Positions 27,841-39,800 of a DNA stretch of 64,000 nucleotides are shown here, piece by piece (positions within the stretch are counted from its first letter, which is position 1; each line of letters starts with the position of its first letter). A program made the position numbers and the translations under genes. The notes below the pieces were generated by a model. That model worked only from the letters and a program-made list of their open reading frames with translations, did no database searches and was not told the origin of the DNA. This DNA comes from Mytilus californianus (taxonomy: Eukaryota; Mollusca; Bivalvia; Mytilida; Mytilidae). The stretch is taken from the NCBI RefSeq assembly GCF_021869535.1, contig NW_026262734.1:94741285-94805284 (forward strand). The letters run 5' to 3'.

Positions 27841-29098
27841 TTGGGTTTTTTTTGTCTGAAAATTTGCACTGGGATCTAAAAATATTTATCAAAACAATGT
27901 CACTTTTTGTTACAGAGAAAGTACACTTGTCTTTGCTTACAAACAAGACACATGTTCAACTGCTCCTGCTGTTTGTTCTTAATAACATGTATATTATGTT
28001 AAAGATATCTATTAAAAACACAACTTTTCACTCAAATTAGTAATTTTTATGCGAGGATGTGTTCTTTTAAAAAAAATTCTTTTATATCACATAATACAAT
28101 GCAATCAATTGTAATAATGACTGCTTTTAAGAAAAGTAATCTTTTGTAATTGATTAAATTTGAATTTAGGTATAATTGTAATGTTATAAATTACTTTTAT
28201 AGTAATCGCCCCTGTCCTGTCATGGAAACATTTCAGTCAAACTATGTAGCACTTTGGCCATGTTATAAAAGTTGTTTTGACCATACTTTTATTTCATATT
28301 AAAAGTACAATAGATTTTGTTATTTATTCTCCAATGTTTTCCTAGGATTTAGATTTTTAACTTTGAAAATTAACTACACAGTCGTATGAGTGTTTTAATT
28401 TAATATCTAAGGATCCTAGTGAAGTAAATAATCTGCAAGTTCCAGCCTCACTTACAGCAAATGTTTGTCACCAGAGACGTATAATATATAATAACATTGT
28501 TAGGCAGTTAAGCTGCCTTATGCGAGCACCCTAGATTTGTGTTCTACCCAATAAATGCTGAAATACGTGCCATTGTTATTATCTAGCTGGCTATTATGTT
28601 ATTTATAACTAATTGGACATTTTTTTAATACTTTTATTTCTGGAATACAAACATTATGACCAGAAAAACCTTAAATGATCGTCGAACTACCCAAAACTTT
28701 TGAAGTTGCACATAGGAAGTAGTGCTCAATAGAAATCGGTACGTAGTTTATTATCCCCTGTGCTTTTGGCTACGATGTCAAAGAACAATTGTATGAAATA
28801 TTTCATCGCCGAAAATCGGTAATTACAAGTCGTTTATATTTCCCAAATGGTAAAATGCGCAGGAATATTGTTCATGTACAACAAATCTCTATGATGGAGG
28901 AAATAAAGTTATATAAGTGGGCGGTAATTTTTAACTTATCGTGCCAAATATGGTTGTTGTTATTTTATGAATGAAACGAGGCCATGAAACAGATGCGGAA
29001 ATCGACGTTGATGGGATGTTTTAAGTAATGTGGACAACTCGTCCCCGAGACAAGTCGGACCGAATCCACTCAATCCGTCTAAGAAGACAACTTTGACC
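27841..29098. other. Intergenic region without recognised genes
   Basis: Short open frames only, none with recognisable domains. 28080-28210 is an AT-rich stretch rich in TAATTGATT-type motifs that may be a worn MITE. I see no promoter or RNA gene I could defend. Confidence 0.35.
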
Positions 29099-32019
29099 GT
29101 TTGTCAGATTTACTTAGGGTTTCATAAAATATTAGACTAACATGTCTAGCGGAGCCATTAATCTTTTGCTTGTGCATTGGGGTCTATTTAGGGGTATTTG
29201 GAGGGGCCTGAAGAAGGGATGGGTTTACTTTAGAACCCTATGGGATTTTATTTTTTTAAATTTTAAATTTTCAAATGACTATTTCTCGAAAACAGTAAGT
29301 GAAAGACACATGCAGTCTTCAGTAATGAGAACAGGATAATAAAAAAATCAACCAGAATATAGGGTGAGTCCCTGTGGGTCATCCCAACCCCCTTCAATTT
29401 GAAAATGTACTTTTATCTTGTAAACCGTCGCGATCCCCATACCCTAAACAATATATATACTTGTAAGGGACAATAAAAGAAATTAAATGAAAATAATTTG
29501 AGGGAGTCCCGATTGTCGTCCCAACCCCTCCTGTTTGAGAACTTGGAAATGGTCGAGATCCCCACCCCTAAACCATATATATCCATGTATGGGACAACAA
29601 AACAAATCAAATGAAATATAGGGGAGTCCCTGGGGTCACCCCACCCCCTCTTGTTTGAGAACTTGTAAACGGTCGAGATCCCCAACCCAAAGCATATATA
29701 TTCATGCATGGGACAATATAACAAATCAAATGAAATATATGGGGAGTCCCTGGGGTCACCCCAACCCCTCCTGTTTGAAAACTTGGAAATGGTTGAGATC
29801 CCCACCCCTAAACCATATACATTCATGTATGGGACAATAAAACAAATCAAATAAAATATAGGGGGAGTCCCTGGGGACACTCACCCCCTCCTGTTTGAGA
29901 ACTTGTAAACAGTCAAGATCCCCATCCCTAAACTATATATATTCATGTATGGGACAATATTACAAATCAAATGAAATATATTGGGAGTTCCTCGGGTCAC
30001 CCCACCCCCTCCTGTTTGAGAACTTGGAAATTGTCGAGATCCCCACCCCTAAACCATATAAATTTAAGTCTCCCAAACAAAGTTTGGAAACTTAATGTTT
30101 TTGCTCAGTTCTTCTGATTTTTATTATTCTTCTTCTTCTTTTTCTTTTTCTTTTTCTTTTTCTTCTTCCGCCACTTTAAAGATGAACTTGTCCGCAGCGG
30201 TTCTCCAAAACCCCTTGTCAGATTTACTTAGGGTTTCATAAAATGTTAGATTAACATGTATAGGGGAGCCATCAACCAATCATTTGTGCATTGGGGTCTA
30301 TTAAGGGGTATTTTAAGGGGCATACAGAAGAGAGGGGTTTACTATAGAAACCTATGAGATTTTATTTTTTTAAATTTTCAAATGACTTTAACTTGAAAAT
30401 TGTAAGTGATAGACACACACAGTCTTCAGAATTGATCACAGAACAATAAAACAAATCAGATGAAATATAGGGTGAGTGCCTGGGGTCACCCCACCCCCTT
30501 CAATTTGAGAATGTGCTATTATCTTGTAAACGGTCGAGATCCCCACCCCTAAACCATACATATTCTTGTATGGGACAATACTACAAATCAAATGAAATAT
30601 AGGGGAAGTCCATGGGGGTAACCCCACCCCCTTCTTTTTGAAAACTTGTAAACGGTCGAGATCCCCACCCCTAAACCATATATATTCTTGTATGGGACAA
30701 TAAAACAAATCAAATGAAATATAGGGGAAGTCCAGAGGGTCAGCTCCACCCCCCCTTCTTTTTTAGAACTTGTAAACGGTCAAGATCCCCATCCCGAAAC
30801 CATATATATTCTTGTATGGGACAATAAAACAAATCAAATGAAATAAAAGACGAGCCCCTGGGGTCACCCCATCCCCTCCTGTTTGAGAACTTGTAAACGG
30901 TTGAGATCCCCACCCCTAAACCATATATATTCTTGTATGGGACAATAAAACAAATCAAATGAAATATAGGGGAAGTCCACGGGGGGAAACCATATATATT
31001 CTTGTATGGGACAATAAAAAAATCAAATGAAATTAAGGGGAAATCCCCTGGGGTAACCCCCACCCCCCTTCTTTTTGAAAACTTGTAAACGGTCAAGATC
31101 CCCACCCCTAAACCATATATATTCTTGCATGGACAATAAAACAAATCAAATGAAATAAAAGGCGAGTCCCCTTGGGTCACCCCTACCCCCCTCCTGTTTA
31201 AAAACTTGTAAACGGTCGAGATCCCCACCCCTAAACCATATATATTCTTGTATGGGACAAAAAAACAAATCATATGAAATAAAGGGCGAGTCCCCTGGGG
31301 ATCACCCTCCTACCTTATATTCTTACCCCACCCCTTTCAATTTGAGAATGTGGTTTTATCTGGTAAACAGTCGAGATCACCACCCCTTAACCATATATAT
31401 TCCTGTTCGTCATTTCAAGAAGATTTGAATGACATACAGGGTTAATCCATAGGCGTCACTTATGCATATCACAAACCAATTTGTACTGGACTTTGCCCAA
31501 TGTCAGGCGACCATGGGAATGACGAATTATTGGAGCTTTGTTTGGGAGACTTCGTAACAGCATCCTGTTAGAATTATTTCTTGTCATGTATGGGACAATA
31601 AAACAAATCAAATAAAATAATGGGGGAGTCCATGGGGACACCCCACCCCCTCTTGTTTGAGAACTTGTAAACAGTCAAGATCCCCACCCCTAAACCATAT
31701 ATATTCATGTATGGGACAATATAACAAATCAAATGAAATATAGGGGGAGTCCCTGGGGTCACCCCACCCCTCCTGTTTGATAACTTGTAAGCGGTCGAGA
31801 TACCCACACCTAAACCATATTTATTCCTGTTCATCATTTCAAAAAGATTTGAATGACATACAGGGTCAATCTCCTAGGTGTCACATATGCATATCACTTT
31901 ACTAGACCAAACCAATATGAACTGGACTTTGCCAACGGTCAGGAGACCATGGGAATGACGAATTATGGGGGCTTTTTTTGGGAGACTTCGTAACGGCATC
32001 CTGTTACAATCATTTCTTG
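29099..32019 (+). mobile_element. HINE-like tandem-repeat element, family 4, outer copy
   Basis: Contains about 120-bp tandem units (CCACCCCCTCCTGTTTGAGA, then GAGATCCCCACCCCTAAACC and CATGTATGGGACAATA). It ends at 31968-32019 with TTTGGGAGACTTC, a GTAAC-GGCATCCT-GTTAC hairpin and CATTTCTTG. Its left end shares TTTACTTAGGGTTTCATAAA with the inner copy but lacks the hairpin start, so it is 5'-truncated or rearranged. The long minus-strand frames (29413-29880, 30740-31273) are translations of the array. Confidence 0.7.
30065..31583 (+). mobile_element. HINE-like element, family 4, nested inner copy
   Basis: Begins AAGTCTCCCAAACAAAGTTT, a hairpin start (CCAAAC-AAA-GTTTGG). A TTCTTCTTC/TTTTTC tract, CCGCCACTTTAAAGATGAAC and the tandem units follow, and it ends GTTTGGGAGACTTCGTAACA, then GTTAG and ATTTCTTG. 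It interrupts a unit of the outer copy between ...CCATATAAATT and CATGTATGGG. Neighbouring uninterrupted units show CCATATATATTCATGTATGG, so the insertion point can be read directly and shows no long target duplication. Confidence 0.75.
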
Positions 32020-33213
32020 TTTATTATAAAATTTTATTGATGCAAAAAATGAGTCTAGGTTAATTGAATTTCTTTAATTATTTATAAAATTATTTCTGGG
32101 CCTATAATAATTTTCATTTATGGCTCATTTTAAAGAAAACATATAAATTTTTCAAGCAGTGTAAAGCCCGAGAATGTTTGACCAACTGTTTTAAAATCAC
32201 CTGTCATTTTATTCCAAACTTGGTATGGAGTAACATCATGCATATGGGGGTGAAGATGGGGGTCATTTACATTGATATATGAGTTGCTTTTGAAAACCTT
32301 GATGAAATATTAATTGATTTGCCTTAATAATCAATTCATTTAATGAACATAAATGTACAATATACGAATTTTTAATGTTTGTTCTTTCAAATCTTTAAAA
32401 AAAAATTGAAGCAACACTGCCACAGTTTTCATAATTACGTTTGCCTTTGTTTTTGGTTAACTGCCTACAGCGCTTACAGTGCTTTGATTATTATGTGTCT
32501 CTGATTTCACCTTAACTCTTAATAAAGAAAATAAGAAAAATGTCATTTCTTAAACTTTTATGGTCCAGCTATTACACTTAATGATAGTACAGTTGGATTT
32601 TATTTCATCGCAATGCTTAACAAAGTACCAATAGGGAAGAAACAAAAATTTAAAGGACAGTCTAGTTTGCAAATTATTAAATTAAATTACATTTTGATTG
32701 GTTAAACTTTTATATAATTATCACAGAGCCACAGCCCTTTTTCAGTCACATAGACTCTAATTAATATATCTATAGTGGTATGTTGTTATACTATCCCACA
32801 ACTGCAATTTGATTCCCATCTATGTAGATTAAACATTAAAGACTTGTTATGTAGAACATTTTTTTGTGTGAACTACATGAAACTGAAAATATTTTTAACA
32901 TTCATAGGATTTAAAGCTCCAAACTCAGTCTCACACAGTCCTGAAAAAAAGTTGCACTGACCAGAGATGTGAAATGCATACATCTTAAAAGAACTGACAG
33001 AAATAGATCAATAAGTATAAATGAATCTCCCTTTCTAAAATCAAATACATACATATATCTGTGATTCTGTAGAGGATCGAAAAAGTTGAGGGGAAAGTAG
33101 TATACATTTTATTTTTATGTCTTAAAGGGGAACTAGCTACGAGATATATAAAAAATCTAATATATGATTTTTTTTGTTCAATCATTAATGAAAGTGAAAT
33201 AGTGAAATAATTA

Positions 33214-34153
33214 CTGTGGATTCATTTATTTTCGTGGGTATCAATTTTCGTGGATAGAGAAAAAAAGACATTTCGTGGTATACGTAAATTCGTGGATCGC
33301 TGATTACAAAAAAAAAAAAAAAATCAGATACGTAATTCGTTGATTTCTTTTTGATTTAGGAGATCATATAACCTCCTTGGTTTGATCAATAATAAAACAA
33401 ACAAAAAAGAAGGAATTCATTGAAAAAGTTTTGAATTGTCAAAATCCTCGCTTGGTCATTCTAGGTTAAAGTGTTCATTGAAAACTTCTATTACAATAAT
33501 GGACGGAGACAACTAATTATTTGTTTGTTTTACAATTTATAAATTGTTGTCGGAATTTTATAAGGCATTCATAAACTCTATGATTGGAAGCTCATTTCCC
33601 TAATCACGATATAATAAACAGTCATATAATTAGTAAAAGGTGTGAAAATAAATGTTCCTGTCATAAACAATATTACCTACGGGCAATATCCTCGTACTTA
33701 ATCCTATTGAGTTTTAATCACCAGTAAACCAAACTATGACACGGTAATTAACAACTTGCAGTTATTTTCCATGAACAGTTTTAATCAATTTTAAAAAGTA
33801 AATTATCAGTGATATTCGATATATTTATTATTGATTTAATCAAAATACTTGTATCTTCTTTCATTAAAAACACATGTTATGTTACAATGTTTATCGCTAG
33901 TCAACACTATACTAGAACTGCATAACATAACCGGAAATAAACGTCCAACTCCATACACATTTCTCGGGATTATTCTTCGTTGAATTCTTAAATTCGTGGT
34001 TCGCTGTGACCCACGAATTTAAGAATTCAACGAAGAATAATCCCGAGAAATGTGTATGGAGTTGGACGTTTATTTCCGGTTATGTTATGCAGTTTGCTGT
34101 GACCCACGAAACCCACGAAAATTGGTATACCACGAATAAAAATGAATCCACAG
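33214..34153. mobile_element. 940-bp palindromic MITE (CTGTGGATTCAT family)
   Basis: Ends CTGTGGATTCATTTATTTTC and its imperfect complement ending ATGAATCCACAG, with TA on both sides as possible target duplication. TIRs extend at least 40 bp (TCAATTTTCGTGG / CCACGAAAATTGG). The right half contains a perfect 84-bp inverted repeat. Non-coding. A 206-bp relative lies at 2479-2684. Confidence 0.8.
33916..34094. repeat. Perfect 84-bp inverted repeat with 11-bp loop
   Basis: The left arm 33916-33999 (AACTGCATAACATAACCGGA to AATTCGTGG) is the exact complement of 34011-34094 by base-by-base reading; the loop is TTCGCTGTGAC. It forms a near-cruciform inside the MITE and is read as an open frame at 34006-34236 only by chance. 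Confidence 0.9.
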
Positions 34154-36488
34154 TATTCGCTTTTGCTGCCAGTATGGTTCAATTTTGTCAAAATAAGCTA
34201 AGAAACATTGATGATGAATTATTCACTTGCAAGTGAATAATTCGACCTCATTGAATCCGTATTCATGTGAACTTCAATTGTATGTGTAAAGTTATTTAAA
34301 TGAAAAGAATGTCAACTTTGAAAGTGAAACAATGGTAAATCATTTGATTGACTGATCCGATCCACTAAAAATCATTCTTATACAGGTAAAAATGATGATA
34401 AACATATATTTTTAATCTATAATATGAAATTAAATAGACCTAGAAAAATCCAATAGCATGAATTCGCTTAATCTATTTATATCTTTATTTATGTTTACAT
34501 CGCTTAATTTTATGGTCATCGGATGACTTTGGAGATCAACTCGATAGTTAATTAGATGGCGTCTAGACTAAAATACACACGAAACGAAGCTACGTGTTAT
34601 CATGCCCATGTCCTGTTAACTGTCCTGTTAACTGTTTATTTTAGACTTTTAATAGTTTGGACAAATGTTTTGCATTGTTATAAATCAAATATGAGAATTT
34701 GAGTCAAATCGGTGAACATGAATTTGACAGCTAGTGTCCCTTTAATGCATGTCGTCATCATACTTTTCAGCAATCAGATATACAAAACTGTGGGATGTTT
34801 ATGTTTCTTCATGGTGTTATCAGATAAAAAAAATGTGGGAAATTGTATTCCTATGTTAAACAATAAATACAGTGAAAAACGGAATAGATTTCTGCGCACA
34901 GGCTCATGTAAGAAAACTGAAAATTGAAAGATTTTGGATTCCTTGTATATTGATTTTCTACTGTTTCAAAGACAGGGTCCTCAATTATATTTTAGATTTT
35001 GAATCACTATTTGACTAGCTTGACAGTTATGGCAAAGAAATAGCCTAATCTGATTGAAATAAAGATCCTGTCTCCACCCATCGCTTATATTCAGGATCTG
35101 ACAACACTCCTTCCTACTTTCTGTTCTGATAAATTTTATATCAGCCAATAAAATTACTACAGGTGTAATACCACCAAATCATAGTACGTCACATCCGGTT
35201 GCATAAGAAAATAGGTCGAAAAAAAATATTCCCTTGAATTTGACAGTTGTAGGTAATTGATCCTACATTTCATTGAAGTAAAACATTTCTGAGTCATAAA
35301 CATATATCTTGGGTATTTCAAAGCACCATTATTTCTTTATTTGGGGTTTCTATAGAATATTTTGGAAACTTGAGGTTACATGGTTACTAAAGCTTGTACA
35401 CAGGTTAAAAAAGGGGGAAAATTTGATTGGTTAACTTCCAGTGATGGTTATTTTCTTATATGCAATGAAATGTTATGTGAAATTTTTTCCATACTACTGG
35501 ACAGGATAAAACTTTACTCATGCCAAGTATTTCTTTATTTGAAACAAAGATAAATTCTGCACAATTTTTTGAAAAGTGCAAATTTAACAAAGACTAATAG
35601 GGGGAAATCAATGGTGGTATTACACCTACACATGTAAAATATTCAGTGTTAATCAGTGATACACTACCAAGTCAAAATCATGATAATGATTTCAGTAAAA
35701 CTGTTTAAGATGATTTTAGTCCTACCAAGAAAAGACATTCATTCCCTTATAAGGGGTCTCAAAGTGGGCAGATACATTGCATGAAATAATTATTAAAACC
35801 TGTCACCATTAACAGAACAAAACATGGATCTTTTTAAAAAAAAAATCTTTGGTTTCTGAAGCTCAGTGCTTTAAAAATTTATTTCCTGCAATCCTCAGAA
35901 AGTTAATTTGGTCATGGGAAAGTGCAAATCTGACTCTTCTTATAAAGGGCCTTACCCTGTTGACGCACTTCGTGTCACTCCTTTTAAAGTTAATGTCATT
36001 CCCTCAGTTTTGTTTATTACCTTGATATGTCTTTTTAATCAATTTATGAGATTTGAACTTCGGTAAACTACTGTTGCCTATATTCTTCTCTATATGTAAT
36101 TGAAAGTCGATAACAGAAAATGTTCTTGTTTAAAATGAGATTTTTCTTTGCATTTAAGTATACTTATGAGTTTGTTGTTTCCTTCAAATGTAATACAAAA
36201 ATCAACTTTCCCTCCTGTGTCACAATTTGTCTTCAAAAACTTTAAATAAGCTCTGGAACTCTTGATTTTTTTTTTTTTTTTGACAAAGAAAGGTAATTCC
36301 TATACTATGCTTGAAATCAGCAGATCGAAGTATATTTACAATAAGCATGACAAGTAAAAATGAGATAATAAACACTAACAAAAACAAAATGAAAGTCATG
36401 AAGTAAATTTCTGGAAAAGGACCTTTTCTTTGTGTGCTTTCAAGCACTTTGATTATAAGTTACATTACAGTGTTCCCTCATTTTACAG
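34154..36488. other. Upstream region of METTL16, probable promoter and 5' UTR exon
   Basis: No coding sequence recognised. TTTTACAG ends at 36488 and is an acceptor in front of the METTL16 start exon, so a non-coding first exon should lie here. A candidate is around 35180-35251, with ACGTCACATCCGG (CRE/ETS-like) followed by a donor-like GTAG/GTAATTG. This is a guess from motifs only. Confidence 0.3.
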
Positions 36489-36496
36489 AATTAACC

Positions 36497-36818
36497 ATGG
36501 CATTGAACAAGTTCATGCATCCAAGGAACAAGTACAAAAACAAGAAGGCAAATTTCCAGTACCTTGCCATCAAATATCCCGAATTTAGGAAACATGTTTA
36601 TCCAGATGTAAGTGGGAAGCTTTTTCTTGACTTCAGAAATCCTGATTCTTTAAGGCAGCTTTCCACCACACTAATGAAAGAAGACTTTGGATTGGATGTT
36701 GTGTTGCCTCCTGATAGACTGGTACCCACCATTCCTTTGAGGCTTAATTATATCTTATGGATAGAAGATATTTTGAAAGATTCCAGTGTGGAGGGAGACA
36801 TTTCAGGAATAGATGTTG
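36497..36818 (+). CDS. METTL16: METTL16 coding exon 1
   Basis: Residues 1-107 plus one base of G108. Contains the N-terminal RNA-binding segment (MHPRNKYKNKKANFQYLAIK), EDFGL, and PTIPLRLNYILWIEDIL. The ATG lies eight bases after the acceptor CAG, so the exon begins with a few bases of 5' UTR at 36489. Donor GTAATA. Confidence 0.95.
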
Positions 36819-39800
36819 GTAATATTAAGCATATTATAATTTACTAGAATCATAAGAATCAAATTGTTGGTAAGAATCTGAAAAAAAGATTCTCTTTGGG
36901 TTCATTTTCTTTTAAATGCCAGAATTGGTTTGTCCAAAATGATAATAAAAATAATGAAAAGACATCCAGAGGGCAAATTAATAGTCTTCAACAATAAACA
37001 AAAGTTTTTCAAAACTGCAGATGTCTACACTCTAACCATGATAACTTGACAAGCTTTAAAATGTTTGAATTCAAAAACAAAAAAAGTAGTGAATATATTA
37101 AAGAGAAAAAAATTCAAGATCTGCCTTCATTAACAAATTCTCTAAATAAGAAAGAAGATATGACTGATTTAAGATAACAACTGTCAATGTTCCTGACTAG
37201 GGACAGGCACTTCTGTATGATTATGTGGCTGGATTAACTTAAAATAATTTTATGAGAGGTCAACACTCTCCATTTCAAATCTCGATCTATGGATTAACAA
37301 AACATACATTAAACAAATGTTAAAGAACATACAATGAAAATCAGTCAAGGAAAATCGTCCAACACTAAAATAACAGTGTTATGGATAACAAATGAAATAA
37401 TAAATAAATCATATCTTTATAAAAAATTCTCAAAGTTCTTATCCTGCTGATAAGAAAGCATGCTGTCCTACACTTGAACATAGTTTAGTAAATTATTAAC
37501 AGGATTTTAATAGTTGATACATTGGTCCATTAAATATTTGCATCTAAGAAGCTAGTCAACATCTTTCTGTATACTATGTTAGCTGCTTCTGTAGTTATTG
37601 TTCATGGATTGCTCAATTCAGGATATGAATATTATAGTATGATAGAGCTCTAGACATTAAATGAAAATTTAGCTTTACATATTTTTTGGAAGGAATTTAA
37701 GTATAATGTATACAAGATGAAACCCGACCTATCTATTGATTGCAGATGTCAATATTAATTACAATGCTTGAGCAAACATTTATACAAACAAAACAAGCAA
37801 GCTAAAATGTAACCAAACCTTTAAACTACAAGCATTAGGAAAATAGCTCTAGTAGCAAGAAAAGGTTATATTCTGATTTTTTTTTTAACAGGAACAGGAG
37901 GAAGTTGTGTATATCCCCTTCTCTCTGCTAGGATGAATAAATGGAGATTTCTTGCTACTGAACTTGATGATACTAATTTCACATGTGCTGTGAAAAATGT
38001 GGAAAGAAACCAGATGACTAATTTAATACAAGGTAAAAATAGTTTTAATATTATTGTGGATTCATTGTTTACCCACCATGGGGCATGTGTGAGCTATTAC
38101 CATCGCTTTGGGTCCTTTGTCTGTTAAATTTTACCTAAATATCCTCTAATACTATCTTAAACTATCTAAATTCACAAATTGATCTGATGATCCCGATACA
38201 GACCTACATGGTTGCTATGGTTAAAAAAGAACATGCATCGCCATGTAGGGGTTTAAAAGCAAGTATTTTCTTATACATTGTATCTGGATCATCATTATAG
38301 ATAGAGAAAATCTGACTAGTCTCTCATGTTCAGAATTTTGATAACACTAATATAAAAACAAGGAGATGTGGTATGATTGCTACAATAAATGAAACAACTA
38401 TCCACCAGAGTTCAAATGATGAAGATATATGCAATTATAGGTCACCATAAGGCCTTTATCAATGAGGAGAACCCATACAGTCAGCTATAAAAAGACCCCA
38501 ACATGAAAAATGTGACACAATCCAAACAAGAAAACTAACAGCCTTATTGGTATTTTACTAAAAACAAATATGACAGACATAAACCAACAACAACCACTGA
38601 CTTAATGTCTATTTTGACAAAAACTATAAAACGACCAGGAGTTATTGAACTTAAATGAAGTTCTTTATAAATATTTTGATATTTAGCTATAAACTTGAAA
38701 GTATAATAGTCTAGACAGAGAGAAACTGTAAACAGCAAAAACAATCAGCAAGATAAGAACTAAAAATAAAAGTAAAATATGGCAGAAATTGTCAGTCGAC
38801 CTCTTACATGCCTTATAGGAGTTATTGCCATGAGTCAATAAAACCATTTAAAAGCCAGAGTGTTGCATAGTTTTACCAACTGAAAAAAAAATTAAAGGCC
38901 TATCTTTTCAATTTATATTATTTTTTCCAGTGTAATATATATAACCACCACTTTTACTAGTTGATCTAAAAGGAATTAAAGTTGCTACTGGTACTTACAT
39001 GGTTATCACCAGCCCAGTAGGCAGTATTTCGGTACTGACATGAAAATATGATATATTGTTTGATTAAATTTTGTTGTTAGAAAATTTTTGAAATTATTTT
39101 AAATTGAAGAATATATCTCCCTCATGCAAAAGCTCTGATTCCTTGGCCAAATTTGGCTATATTTTAGGTCCTTTTTAGTTTGATCTGCTCTTCAACATTT
39201 GTATTAGCAGATTAGATTTTAGGTGTCAAATATTTTGGCCTCGAGCATCTCTGAAGAGACATTTTAAAATTGTCGAAATGTGCATCTGGTGCAGTTAAAT
39301 TGGTACTGTTTATATTATTATTGCTATATTGAATTAATGAGTACTAATCATTTAATACAAAACATTTTTTTTTTTGTAGTTCAAAAGGTTGAAAAAAGTG
39401 CTGTCCTTCTAGATGTTTTAAAGGTCAGTGCTGCCACCTATACCTTCTGCATGTGTAACCCACCATTCTTTATGGACAATCTGGAGGCACAGGGTATCAC
39501 AAATACCCGATCAGATGACCGACCAGAACCCCATTCTGTGTGTACAGCAAGCCCAACAGAAAGTGTGGCATTTGGAGGAGAAGTGGAGTTCGTTAAGAAG
39601 ATGATTCATGAATCCTTGGAGCTTAAAACAAAAGTCAGGTAATATATTGTTACAATCTAGCATCTATTTTAAATAAACAAACTCCAACTAGTTAAAATAT
39701 TTGTAAGTGATAAACAGTTCAGTATAATTTACGATCAATTTCAATCCTTTTATTTTTTGTGAAAAGAGTCATTGACCTCTTTTAGCAAGAAGTTATCTGA

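Noticed and set aside
29413..31837. Long minus-strand open frames (up to 177 residues) with repeating GLGVGISTVYKFSN-type motifs
   Set aside because: Repeat units of the family 4 element read in an open frame; frame changes between units and the repeat is a multiple-of-three period only in places.
34006..34236. 76-residue frame over the large palindrome
   Set aside because: Formed by MITE sequence; no start context or homology.
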